Assembly: GCA_022826725.1 (NCBI GenBank) | Contig: JAJDUF010000019.1 | Coordinates: 1-64,000 of the forward strand | Source of the DNA: Chloroflexota bacterium | GTDB lineage: Bacteria; Chloroflexota; UBA11872; UBA12225; JAJDUF01 | Direction: 5' to 3' | Length of the DNA stretch: 64,000 nt | Shown: positions 33,501-41,584 of the stretch, piece by piece | Numbering within the stretch: the first letter of the stretch is position 1 | Layout of the letters: each line of letters starts with the position of its first letter | Position numbers and translations under genes: made by a program | The notes under the pieces: model-generated | What the model was told of the DNA's origin: nothing | The model's input: the letters and a program-made list of their open reading frames with translations, nothing else | Database searches by the model: none

Positions 33501-34127
33501 GTACAGCGCCGTCTGCGGGACTTCGACCTCCCACTCGATGAAGCCGAGATCGTCCACCCACAGAGCGACCGGACCACTGCGGTCGCCCAAACGCTGATAC
33601 GTCTGGGCCACTTCCGGCTGGTTATAGGCAGTCGTAAGGTTGCGGATATTCTGGTTTACCGGATACCGCACCGGGTCCTGGCGGGTAAGCGCCTGGCTTT
33701 GCTCCCACAAGTCGGCGTAGCGCTGCATCATGTTCGTGGCGGAGGCATCGCCCACCTGGACGTGGCGCGGATCGCTGATGTTCGTCCAGGTGGCGCCACG
33801 GACCACCAACTCGAACTCCGGGGGCGCGGGGTTAATCCCCTCCCGTAGCCAGCCTTCCAGCACGCTCTGATACAGCGGCTCACCGAAGCCTTCCTCCGGC
33901 AGGAAGATGTCCTCTTCGCTGCGCCGATCACCGAACTGCGCCGGGGGCGCCGATACCTGATGCTCGCTCGGCGTGGCATTCCCACCGCTCGCCTGCACGA
34001 CCGGTACCAAGGGCACCAGCAGCGAGAGCACGAGCAGCACGGGAATGAACACGTGCAGGCCGCGCCGGCGGCGGTGCTTCGACCGCCCAACGCGCTGCCG
34101 GCGGCTATTTCGACTTCGGTTCCACAT
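30579..34127 (-). CDS. Giant extracellular solute-binding protein with tandem CBM-like modules
   Basis: 1182 residues, almost three times a normal sugar-binding protein. Signal peptide at about 23-47 without a clear lipobox. Two related beta-sandwich-like modules follow at about 185-330 and 365-505; both contain IEWE(V/I)EVPQ and GE/Q-LPFREA-type segments, so they are an internal duplication resembling CBM6/35-type modules. A helical linker (about 505-770) leads to a family-1 solute-binding fold (about 775-1182) with PAGQLGASQGSLLILAQ, QDFSMLFYRKDILHELDMQPPDTWDD and AAWEFVKWWLKAPTQQQYG. ATG at 34127 follows GGGAGGTAGAAGAGG; the extension to 34154 is not supported. First gene of the uptake locus. 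Confidence 0.85.
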   Translation of the reverse strand: MWNRSRNSRRQRVGRSKHRRRRGLHVFIPVLLVLSLLVPLVPVVQASGGNATPSEHQVSAPPAQFGDRRSEEDIFLPEEGFGEPLYQSVLEGWLREGINPAPPEFELVVRGATWTNISDPRHVQVGDASATNMMQRYADLWEQSQALTRQDPVRYPVNQNIRNLTTAYNQPEVAQTYQRLGDRSGPVALWVDDLGFIEWEVEVPQTALYNITTEYFPILGKRSSIQREIQVNGELPFREAKRIVQRRVWIEQRNFEDPDCAQHGGVCRDNQGNDIRPTQAESPRWETFTFEDADGRYQDPFMFKLNAGKNTIRLTVVRETVAIDKLIIHGPRPNPSYETYLAQARAAGFREVPGTVPLTRGRGEMLVQAEDADYKSSPTIRGDSWEDAFSIPQSYGAFRLNTLGGWRWRLPGDWIEWEIEVPQDGLYAITMKAWQGWRGRFPRYRSLTIDGQIPFREAEHLLFRPDNEWQYYEVGKEESGEPFLFALKKGKHVIRLQVTVGKLSQTLRTLDVIVTEMSNLNREMLMITGVNPDPNMEWDLHLKIPDLQDRFRSIRDRLLEQATIVEEAAGGASLSSGAFRIVVEQIDGMLSRPHEIHKRIDEFARNQNLLSSWLLNLQNHPVYLDWIAVHPPDYPAVPNMTILERIKIWLGQTPRDVIGPARGNAIEEAWAAFNAFLLSFRKNFTGVGSIYDTALAEAFRDAGTVPPAFADRPEDWAVIRKELEADPSPLQVWIGRGIEWGMIMKEMAETQFTPETGIRVNINIIPAGQLGASQGSLLILAQTAGEAPDVGVGVTADVPVEFAIRNGLVNLNTLPGYDEVKTWFRPGGLIPFRYCDSNKVCGDYALPETQDFSMLFYRKDILHELDMQPPDTWDDVYEILPRLQQRGMDFFYPPPTFGGGTVAIRTAVQGAVGVVPFLYQNGGEFYTCSKDNAANCTDDDILSRSSLDTPESLAGFQEWTELYTNFKLSREANFFTRFRTGEMPVGVASYYYYVSFAVAAPELTGRWEMQPMPGKLRADGTIDRTSGGIGEAVTIFKLSERPRAAWEFVKWWLKAPTQQQYGFELEALIGAEARWPTANVIALQSLPWPRRDIQSVLKQWEWFKEVPVVLGGYFSARHILNAWNRVVLQGWNIREALEEATYEINKELARKQEEFGFEVDPRLYSRGGFLRYRSTPTPSIGG

Positions 34128-34618
34128 ACCTCTTCTACCTCCCGCTCTAGCCACGGCTACGGTCAGTAGGCCCGCTACGCTGACAATCTACATCCGGCAG
34201 GCCACGCATAGCGCCGTCTGTACGGGCAGTATACGCCGCCGGCCATAATGTCACCAATCCACAGGCCACGCCGCAAGCCGCTGTGGTGACGATTGTATCA
34301 GTTAAACGCGCCCTTGTCTAGTGCAGCACGCTTTCGGTGTGCCCCGGCAGCGTACCGGGCGACCTCCCTATGCAATCCCGCAACCAATTATGTTAGGGCG
34401 GTCGGAGTTGGGCAACCTAGTCTACCACACGCGCCCCTCAAGGCTACAACATGTGCCTTGGCCGTTGTGGCCGCCCCACCCGGGCAATATTGGGCCGACT
34501 GCAGCCGGTCCGCCATGGCACGCCGTACTCGCTTGGAGGGTGTAACCGAAGTGTATCCGCATCGTAACCGGAGTTGCAACCTCGTCGCGCCGGGGTGCCT
34601 GTATCAGCCCATCGTGAC

Positions 34619-34624
34619 TATAAT
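34619..34624 (+). promoter_or_regulatory. Candidate -10 box (TATAAT) upstream of the 34.7 kb membrane protein
   Basis: A perfect TATAAT lies about 95 bases before the next plus-strand start. No convincing -35 hexamer is present. The rest of the 34128-34720 gap, between divergent genes, shows nothing else I can recognise. Confidence 0.3.
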
Positions 34625-34720
34625 CAGGGCGGACGAATCGTCGGCGAATGATTAGAAGTGCTTCGGGGTGGCGCAGCGATCGGCGACGGCTGCCCCCTGG
34701 GCGAGGCGGACCGGGCCATT

Positions 34721-35404
34721 ATGTCGAGTATGTCCAAGGCGAAGATCGCCGCATACCGTGCCCTCGCGCTACGACGCTATCAGCACGAGGTGCTGGCAAC
34801 CGTCACGAGCCAGCGCCGGGTGCTGCTCTGCGGCGGCTTGGCCGGTCTCAGCGTGTTTGTCGCGCCCTTGGTGCTCCATGCGTTGGCTATCGTCCTGGCG
34901 CTGCTCCTCACCAGCGTGGGCGCCATCATCAACTACTTCACCTATTTCCCCGAACTGACGGAAGCCGTGCCGGCGCTCGATGCCGGCAACTTCCGCTCCG
35001 TCTTCGCACCCATCTTCACCGAAGCGCCGCTCTTGATCTATGCCGTCGCGTCGGGGATGGCGTTGGCGTTGCTCCGGCGCTGGCAAAACCGTCGCCGCGC
35101 GGTGACCAAGTCCGTCCACGCGCCGCGCCCGCAGCTGCCGCTGTTCGCCCTATGCTACGTCGTGACGCTTGGCGGCCTTCTGTACTTCGGCTTGTTTCGC
35201 AGCGTGTATCCGGAGCCGGTAGCCTGGCGCGTGATCGTGACGGTCGTGCCGCTGATGACGCTGGCCGTAGCGTGGTTCGTGCTCGTCACCTGGCAGTACG
35301 CCTACCGCAACTGGCTTGACCTACTGGCGTCGTCTACGGACCGCCGGAAGGCCGCAGACGTCGTGGCGCGCGAGGACCTGCGCTGGCGGGCCGAGGCGCC
35401 CTGA
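34721..35404 (+). CDS. Hypothetical multi-pass membrane protein
   Basis: 227 residues from ATG at 34721; the longer frame from 34658 has no better ribosome binding site and poor coding look. Hydrophobic segments lie at about 34-65, 95-115, 135-160 and 170-195, giving four or five helices. A basic N-terminus (RALALRRYQHEVLATVTSQRR) suggests the start faces the cytoplasm. No family recognised. It is 65 bases upstream of an oligopeptide-type binding protein on the same strand, so the two may be co-transcribed. Confidence 0.65.
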   Translation: MSSMSKAKIAAYRALALRRYQHEVLATVTSQRRVLLCGGLAGLSVFVAPLVLHALAIVLALLLTSVGAIINYFTYFPELTEAVPALDAGNFRSVFAPIFTEAPLLIYAVASGMALALLRRWQNRRRAVTKSVHAPRPQLPLFALCYVVTLGGLLYFGLFRSVYPEPVAWRVIVTVVPLMTLAVAWFVLVTWQYAYRNWLDLLASSTDRRKAADVVAREDLRWRAEAP

Positions 35405-35469
35405 TTGTCGCGCCGGTTGCGCCTCGATTGCCGGCGACGTTACGCTATCTCCACAAGGTGACAGCACAG

Positions 35470-37239
35470 ATGGGTATGGATATGACTACCGGACTAGCCG
35501 CTCACGCGCATATCCCGCCGCGCCGCAATGCCGCCCGCGGCAGGACCTCCCCTCGGACAGGTGGGGGGCGATGGCCGCTGCCAGCCGCCGGTCGCTGGAT
35601 CGTCGTGGCGCTCTTGCTCGTGATTGGTGTTGCCGGGCCGTTGAGCGCCTGCGAACGGACTGCCGAGGAGAGTGAGCAGTTCATCCGTCTGGGGCTTGAT
35701 GGCATCATCACGCTCGATCCGGCCAAGGTACAGGACGCTTCGTCGGCGTTCTACATTACCCACCTGTTCAGCGGGCTGGTCCGCCTCGACGAGGAGTTCG
35801 AGGTGGTTCCCGATCTGGCCGAACGCTGGGAGGTGAGTCCCGATGGCCGGGTGTATACCTTCGAATTGCGCCAGAACGCGACCTTCCATAACGGCCGGCT
35901 GATCCGCGCGGAGGACATCAAGTACAGCTTGGAGCGCGCAGCCGATCCCGACACGGCTTCCCCGGTGGCCGCGACGTATTTGGGCGATATTGTCGGTGTG
36001 CGCGAGAAACTGCAAGGGACCGCCAATGAGATTGTCGGCGTGCGAGTACGCGGCGACTACACCATCGAGATTACGATTGACCAGCCGAAAGCCTACTTCC
36101 TGGCCAAGCTGACCTACCCGACGGCGTATGTCGTGGACCGCGAGAACGTCGAGGCCAGCCCGGACTGGGCCAACAGTCCCAACGGCTCCGGCCCGTTCAT
36201 GCTCAGTGAGTGGCAACCGGACGAGCTACTGGTCCTGGCGCGCAACGATCAATACTATGGAGAAAAGGCCCAGCTCCAGGAGGTGCAGTTCCTCGGCGGT
36301 TTGCCGGAAGTGCCCGCCTACGAGCAGGGCATCCTCGATATTGCCTACGTCGGCCTCAACTACGTGGAGCGGCTCAGTGATCCCAGCCAGCCGCTGCACG
36401 AAGAGCTGCAAGTATCCCCGGACCTGAGTGTGTTCTATCTGGGCCTCAACCCGAACGTCAAGCCCTTCGACGACGTGAAGATTCGGCAGGCGTTCAACCA
36501 TGCCCTGGACCGGGAGAAGCTCGTCAACGTCACGTTGCGAGGGATGGCGGTGGCAGCGCGAGGCATCTTGCCCCCGGAACTGCCTGGCCACAACGAGCAC
36601 GTGCAGGGGTTGGAGTTCGACGCCGGTCTGGCCCGCCAACTCCTATCCCAATCCAGCTACCGGGACGTCCAGAATCTGCCGCCGGTCGTGCTGCACACCG
36701 CCGGCGGCGGCGCGCAGCCCGCCCCCCACATTACAGCGATCATCGAGATGTACCGGCAGAATCTGGGTGTAGAGGTCAAGATCAGACAGACCGATTTTGC
36801 CTCCTTTCTGACGCTGCTGACCGAGCGGCCGGAGGAGGTACAGCTATTCTCGCTGGGCTGGATAGCAGACTACGCCGACCCGCAGAACTTCCTGGACGTG
36901 TTGTTCCATAGCGAAAGCAACGAGAACAATAGCCGCTACGCCAACGCCGAAGTAGACCGGATGCTGCTGGATGCCAGGACGGAGCATGACCGGGCCACCC
37001 GCCTGCGGCTCTATCAGGAGATCGAGCAGCGGATCGTCACAGACGCAGCTTGGGTGCCGCTGTGGCACGGCAAGGAGTTCCGGCTGGTGAAGCCTTACGT
37101 GCGCGGCTACCGCCCGGCGCTCGTCATACAGCCGTGGCTGAACCGGATTTCGATTGTCGGCACGCCGGAGGGGCGGGTCGAATGGCCGCCCGAGCAGCCG
37201 CCCGTGTTCCCACCCACGCCGCCGGCCGTGGCGGCGTAG
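35470..37239 (+). CDS. ABC transporter substrate-binding lipoprotein, family 5 (oligopeptide/nickel type)
   Basis: 589 residues. A 40-residue basic and Pro-rich leader precedes the hydrophobic signal core and lipobox GPLSAC with C61, so the mature protein is lipid-anchored outside the membrane. Family 5 features are DGIITLDPAKVQDASS, LVPDLAERWEVSPDGRVYTFELRQNATFHNG, the NGSGPFMLSEW motif, FDDVKIRQAFNHALDREKL and a Pro-rich end. ATG at 35470 has AAGGTGA 9 bases upstream. No Dpp/Opp-type permeases or ATPases follow; the next gene is convergent, so this is an orphan binding protein. Confidence 0.87.
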   Translation: MGMDMTTGLAAHAHIPPRRNAARGRTSPRTGGGRWPLPAAGRWIVVALLLVIGVAGPLSACERTAEESEQFIRLGLDGIITLDPAKVQDASSAFYITHLFSGLVRLDEEFEVVPDLAERWEVSPDGRVYTFELRQNATFHNGRLIRAEDIKYSLERAADPDTASPVAATYLGDIVGVREKLQGTANEIVGVRVRGDYTIEITIDQPKAYFLAKLTYPTAYVVDRENVEASPDWANSPNGSGPFMLSEWQPDELLVLARNDQYYGEKAQLQEVQFLGGLPEVPAYEQGILDIAYVGLNYVERLSDPSQPLHEELQVSPDLSVFYLGLNPNVKPFDDVKIRQAFNHALDREKLVNVTLRGMAVAARGILPPELPGHNEHVQGLEFDAGLARQLLSQSSYRDVQNLPPVVLHTAGGGAQPAPHITAIIEMYRQNLGVEVKIRQTDFASFLTLLTERPEEVQLFSLGWIADYADPQNFLDVLFHSESNENNSRYANAEVDRMLLDARTEHDRATRLRLYQEIEQRIVTDAAWVPLWHGKEFRLVKPYVRGYRPALVIQPWLNRISIVGTPEGRVEWPPEQPPVFPPTPPAVAA

Positions 37240-37268
37240 GGCCGGGATTGACTTCTCCCCCCTATAGT

Positions 37269-37287
37269 CCCCCCGCAGTGCGGGGGG
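37269..37287. repeat. CCCCCCGC-AGT-GCGGGGGG hairpin
   Basis: An 8-bp perfect stem with a 3-base loop. The same stem occurs at 44066-44084 with loop ACT. It lies between the convergent binding-protein and sulfatase genes and could act as a bidirectional hairpin, though no T-run follows. Confidence 0.65.
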
Positions 37288-37339
37288 ACGGACACACCCG
37301 GCGCCACTGGTGCAGCCCCGGGCCGAGGGGTGCCGTTCC

Positions 37340-38809
37340 TTATGATGAGTCGGCGTCGAGATACGACATTTCCGGGCGCATCGCCCACCGGTAGCGGTCA
37401 GGCGGCCGGACCTCTTGCCCCCACGTGCGGAAGATTTCCCGCTCGCGGCGCTTGATGGCCAACTGCTCCCCGACCCACTCCGGGTCCCAGCCGTCCAGTA
37501 CCCGCGCGGTAAGCTGCTCCCCTACCTCTCGACAGGCAGGGTCCTGCGCTCGGTCATGCAACTCTTGGGGATCATCGGCCAGGTTGAACAGCTGTGACGG
37601 ATGGCCGTGGTAGTAGCAGAGCTTCCAATCACCGCTGCGGATCATCCGCATGTACCAGCCGGCATCAATACTCAACTCGGCGAAGGCGACGTCTTCCCAC
37701 TCGTCAGTCTCGCCGCGCAGCAACGGCAGCAGGCTGCGGCCACGGGCGCGCGGCAACGGTGGTGCGCCGAGCGCGTCGAGCATCGTCGCCGGGAGATCGA
37801 GGCCGCTGACCACGCGGTTGCAGCGCTCCCCCGCCGGCAGCACTCCCGTCCAGGCGATAATCCCCGGCACACCCACCGAGCGCTCGTAGAAGGTCTGTTT
37901 CCACCATAGGCCGTGCTCGCCCACCTGCTCCCCGTGGTCCGAGCTATAGACGATCAGGGTGTTGTCGGCCAAGCCGTTCTCGCGCAATGCCGTCAGAACC
38001 TGGCCGATCATCGAATCCAACCGCGTGACGAGCGCCCAATAGGCGGTCCGCGCTCGCAGTATCTCCGCGTCCGTCACCTCGACGATGCCGCAGCGCTCCC
38101 GCCACCAGCGCAGGTACGGATGCAGTGAGTCGGAGAACGGCTCCGGGTACTCCGGCATCGTCATCGCCCCACGGTAGAGATCGTAGTCCGCGCGGCGGGC
38201 CACAAAGGGCTGATGGGGCAGCATGAACCCGACGGTGAGGCAGAACGGCTCCGCCTCCGGCCCATCCCGCTGGCGGGCACCGACTTCGTTCAGGTACTCG
38301 ACCGTGGCGGCCGTGACCGCTTCATCGTGGACTTCGTAGGCGCTCTGCCCGTGACCGGACAATTCCAAACTCACGCGCTCCGGTCCCGCTGTGCCATTGA
38401 GCATACCGTGGCCTACGCCGCCGCCGCCGAGGTAGTTGGGGCCATGGTCGCCGACCCGGCGCTCGGCGAAGCCCTGCAACTGGTCCGGGCCGATGGCATG
38501 CATCCGCCCAATCACGGCCGGGTGATAGCCGGCGGCACCCATCGAGTGTGCAAACGTGGGTGCGCCAGCGCCGAGGCTGTGGTCGTTGGTCCAGACCTCA
38601 TTCTCATGGGGATGACGCCCCGTCAACATGGCCATGCGGGCGGGGACGCAGAGTGGCGACGGGCAATATACGTTCTCCAGCACGACTCCTTGCGCCGCCA
38701 GGGAGTCGAGGTGGGGAGTGCGGACGAGGGGATCTCCGGTGCAGCCCATCACGGCCGGGCTGTGCTGGTCTGAGTGTAGGTACAGCAGATTGGGGCGGTC
38801 GCTGGCCAT
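37340..38809 (-). CDS. Type I sulfatase (arylsulfatase/choline-sulfatase-like)
   Basis: 489 residues. Hydrolyses sulfate esters with a formylglycine made from the cysteine of C-x-P-x-R, here C54-V-P-A-R58 followed by MLTGR. Metal-binding D14 is in HSDQH, and VYSSDHGEQVGEHGLWWKQT supplies the second Asp-His pair. There is no signal peptide, so a cytosolic enzyme is expected. ATG at 38809 has GGAGGCGA upstream and begins with the family N-terminus. No sulfatase-modifying enzyme is present in the window. It suggests use of sulfated sugars or choline sulfate, which would fit the large carbohydrate locus, but this is inference. Confidence 0.9.
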   Translation of the reverse strand: MASDRPNLLYLHSDQHSPAVMGCTGDPLVRTPHLDSLAAQGVVLENVYCPSPLCVPARMAMLTGRHPHENEVWTNDHSLGAGAPTFAHSMGAAGYHPAVIGRMHAIGPDQLQGFAERRVGDHGPNYLGGGGVGHGMLNGTAGPERVSLELSGHGQSAYEVHDEAVTAATVEYLNEVGARQRDGPEAEPFCLTVGFMLPHQPFVARRADYDLYRGAMTMPEYPEPFSDSLHPYLRWWRERCGIVEVTDAEILRARTAYWALVTRLDSMIGQVLTALRENGLADNTLIVYSSDHGEQVGEHGLWWKQTFYERSVGVPGIIAWTGVLPAGERCNRVVSGLDLPATMLDALGAPPLPRARGRSLLPLLRGETDEWEDVAFAELSIDAGWYMRMIRSGDWKLCYYHGHPSQLFNLADDPQELHDRAQDPACREVGEQLTARVLDGWDPEWVGEQLAIKRREREIFRTWGQEVRPPDRYRWAMRPEMSYLDADSS

Positions 38810-38918
38810 ACTATTCGCCTCCACTCCGGATTGTGTCGCCGCGCGGTTGTCCCGGCTAGGGAGCCACGGCCGCGAGCCGCTTGTCTAGCGAGCAGGAACC
38901 CCGGCTCTCCCGCGCGGC

Positions 38919-40907
38919 TTAGGGAAAGTCAAGCTCAATTGGGAGATCGGTGTCAAACGAGCCATTGGGCGTGAAGCGAGCCTGGATGGTCGCCGGAGCC
39001 GGCTCTCCCTGCGTCGAGGTCATCGGAGCGATCACCAGGACGAGGCGCTCGATCTCGTCGGTCGAGACCTGCAAGGTACCGATGACCGCGGTATCCGTGG
39101 TGTCGAGCGACAGCGGCGCCACCAAGCTCCCCTCGTCATCCTCATCAAATAGCACCGCCTGTACGGACCACTGCTGTGGCACGACGTTCGTCGAGCGCAC
39201 GAATCCAGCGACGGTCCAGTAATCGCTCGCCGTCTCGGCATCGTCGGTGAAGTCAGTGGCGGCGATGCGGATGTTGTCCAGCAGTATACCGGCGCCGTGA
39301 TAGGCCTGGTCGGTGATGTGGTGGAAGCGGAGCAGCACCTCGCGGCCGGCGTAGGGGGTGAGGTCAATGGTCTCTTCTAGCCACTGTGGCTCGGCGCCGC
39401 CGCCGCTGCGGCCGTTGTAGCCGTGCCCGAGGTTGTGACCGACCGGGTCGTGGGTCGTCGTGTGCTGACCTTCCAGGGTTGTCCACGTGCAGCCATCGTC
39501 GGTCGAGACGCCGACAAAGGCGTAGTCGTACCCTTCCTCGAGATCGTACCACGTGGCAAACTCTAGCTGGGCACTCGATACGCTGCTGAGGTCCACGCGA
39601 CGGGTGAGGGTACTCTCGCTGTTGTCGGCGGGCCGGCTCCACCACATCCCGTTGCCTTGGTGGGCATCGGTCCCGACCAAGCGCACCGTCGGCTCGCCGC
39701 GAAAGGTGATCTCCAGCGTACCCGAGTCTCCGGCGGGCGGGTGCAGCTCGATGTAGTGGGCGGCGTGCTGGGTGACATTGGTCGAGAGCTGCTGGGGATA
39801 GTTCCGCCACACCACTGACGGCTCCATCCGGCCATCCCAATCGTCGTAGCCGTAGCGGCCGTCGGCCCCGATGTCTTTGTCGTTCAGCACGTTGGCGACG
39901 ACCCAGTCCTGGAAGAGGCTGGCAAAGGTCAGCCCGTCGCCGTGTTGACCGAGGTAGGTGTCGAGGAACACGGTGCCGATCCCTGGGGTGGCGATCAGGT
40001 CGTGCAGGCCGGTGAAGGTCAGGCCATCACCGGCTTGGCTGTCGAGCAACCCGAGCCGCTCCGCCAAATAGCTCATGAAGAGGTACGCGGCGCCATAGTG
40101 GGCGACGGATGCGCTAGGACTGCTGGCCCAGCTATCGAGCTGCGTCGCGGGTCGGCGCACAAATGCGTCGGCCGCACCCAGCGGGAGGTGGCCGGTGACG
40201 GCCATCGCTACCTCCGAGGCCCCCTCATTGATCCACGCATCTTGCTGGGGATGCACGAAGAAATGGATCATGTGTTGTAGCTCGTGCGCCAGGACCGCGT
40301 CGTAAGCAAACGTGCCCGCTCGGAACACGTTGGTGTTCATGTAGAGCATGGGCCGTTCGTTGCTGAACCGATTGACGGCAGTGGGAAGCAGGTCACTCGA
40401 CGCGAAGTAGCCGCCTACCCCTGGAATGCGGCCGTTGAAGATCGTGATCCGCAACCCATCCGGCAAGTCGCCGAAGGTGTGCTCCAGCAACGGCAAGGTG
40501 TTAGCCTCGAAGATGCGAGCCGATCTGTCGAGGGCGCGCGACGAAACGGAGGCGCCGTTCTGGACGTACAGCAGGAGGTGCTCGCTGGCGTGGCGGAGGG
40601 TTGCCGCGGCTTTGAAGTGGGTCCGATTCGGCTCGTCAATGACCCAAAACTCGCGCTCGGTGCCGACCTCTTCATCAATGTCCCAGGCGACCGCCTCCGG
40701 CACCGAGGCACCGCAGGGATAGCGAAAGCGGCGGGCGAGATCTACTTCATCCCGATAGGGCGGCACGATCAGGCGGAGCTGCTCCTGCAGGGCGTTGGCT
40801 TCACTACTCGGATCGGTCGCACCAACCAGCGCCGGCTGCGCCAGCACCACAAGGGCCACGCCCAGCAGCACCAATCGCTTCAGCACGAACCACCGGTGAC
40901 GCGACAA
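38919..40907 (-). CDS. Secreted zinc metalloprotease-like protein (gluzincin, M6/M30-like)
   Basis: 662 residues. Signal peptide at about 8-30 (ending LVGAT). The zinc site is H208-E209-L-Q-H212 in AHELQHMIHFF, with the third ligand probably E228 in WINEGASEVA. This spacing resembles hyicolysin/immune inhibitor A-type peptidases. The C-terminal half is beta-rich, with a jelly-roll like segment around 430-560 (WWSRPADNSESTLTRRVDLS ... AGREVLLRFHHITDQ) as seen after M6 domains. The first codon appears to be TTG at 40907; GTG at 40886 is an alternative. Likely role: extracellular protein degradation. Confidence 0.75.
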   Translation of the reverse strand: MSRHRWFVLKRLVLLGVALVVLAQPALVGATDPSSEANALQEQLRLIVPPYRDEVDLARRFRYPCGASVPEAVAWDIDEEVGTEREFWVIDEPNRTHFKAAATLRHASEHLLLYVQNGASVSSRALDRSARIFEANTLPLLEHTFGDLPDGLRITIFNGRIPGVGGYFASSDLLPTAVNRFSNERPMLYMNTNVFRAGTFAYDAVLAHELQHMIHFFVHPQQDAWINEGASEVAMAVTGHLPLGAADAFVRRPATQLDSWASSPSASVAHYGAAYLFMSYLAERLGLLDSQAGDGLTFTGLHDLIATPGIGTVFLDTYLGQHGDGLTFASLFQDWVVANVLNDKDIGADGRYGYDDWDGRMEPSVVWRNYPQQLSTNVTQHAAHYIELHPPAGDSGTLEITFRGEPTVRLVGTDAHQGNGMWWSRPADNSESTLTRRVDLSSVSSAQLEFATWYDLEEGYDYAFVGVSTDDGCTWTTLEGQHTTTHDPVGHNLGHGYNGRSGGGAEPQWLEETIDLTPYAGREVLLRFHHITDQAYHGAGILLDNIRIAATDFTDDAETASDYWTVAGFVRSTNVVPQQWSVQAVLFDEDDEGSLVAPLSLDTTDTAVIGTLQVSTDEIERLVLVIAPMTSTQGEPAPATIQARFTPNGSFDTDLPIELDFP

Positions 40908-41213
40908 CCTACTACTCGCTTGCGCTAATTCTGGAGACGCCGACCAGCACGCGCGGGTGCCGAAACAGGCCTCTTATCCCGCGACGGTCTACATCCGCGA
41001 TACGTTAGCACATCCGGTCGGCGGCTCCATCGCCGTATCCGAACGACACGCGGCCAGAGGCATGATCCATGTTGGCGGTGTCGTGGGTCTATCCAGGAGC
41101 CGGGAGCGGAATGGGCCGCTGGTAGCCGGCCTCACCATGCGCTAAGGTACAGTTATGGATGCCTTGCCATCCGGTTCTTGTGGGAAGGTGCGGGCACAAC
41201 CAGGAGGCGTACC

Positions 41214-41342
41214 GTGTCCAGCCGAGTTACCGTAGACTTGGAGACGCCAAAGCGTGAGCCGGTAGAGCCGATCTTGGCGATGAGTCAGCCCGCGGATGAC
41301 AACCAACCGCCCCCCAGCACGTTCCGGTGCCGTAGGAGTTGA
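41214..41342 (+). CDS. Small ORF with strong ribosome binding site
   Basis: A 42-residue frame from GTG at 41214 with AGGAGG 6 bases upstream, one of the best sites in the window. It is hydrophilic and acidic, with no recognised family. Its TGA at 41340-41342 overlaps the TTG that opens the next frame. It could be a genuine small protein or leader, or the first part of a longer gene interrupted by a frameshift near 41336. The gap 40908-41213 upstream shows nothing recognisable. Confidence 0.4.
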   Translation: MSSRVTVDLETPKREPVEPILAMSQPADDNQPPPSTFRCRRS

Positions 41343-41584
41343 CCCACGACCCGGATTTTCAGGTAATCTGGGAGGAGGCCCAGCACTACGGACGGATATT
41401 CGGCTTGACCTGGCGCCAGTTCTTGGATCGTTGGCGCGCCGGGACTATCGAAGATGACAGCTGGGAGAAGTCCCAATACGCAATGCTGGCCGCCTCCGTA
41501 GAGCAGGCTCTCATTAGATGTCGCAGCCGACAGTTGACCAGTGGCCCGGATCGCTCAACGCCATCCTCAGAGCGAAAGGCGTGA
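41339..41584 (+). CDS. Small hypothetical protein (possible antitoxin-like partner)
   Basis: 81 residues, opening at TTG 41339. The N-terminal two thirds (DPDFQVIWEEAQHYGRIFGL to YAMLAASVEQAL) are helix-forming and look like real protein; the last 15 residues overlap the next gene. No ATG or spaced ribosome binding site supports the start, so expression would depend on coupling to the upstream small frame. Function unknown. Confidence 0.4.
   Translation: MTHDPDFQVIWEEAQHYGRIFGLTWRQFLDRWRAGTIEDDSWEKSQYAMLAASVEQALIRCRSRQLTSGPDRSTPSSERKA

Noticed and set aside
34293..34655. 120-codon frame in the gap upstream of the 34.7 kb membrane protein
   Set aside because: No ribosome binding site, Cys- and Arg-rich composition with no domain; it looks like random open frame in GC-rich intergenic sequence.
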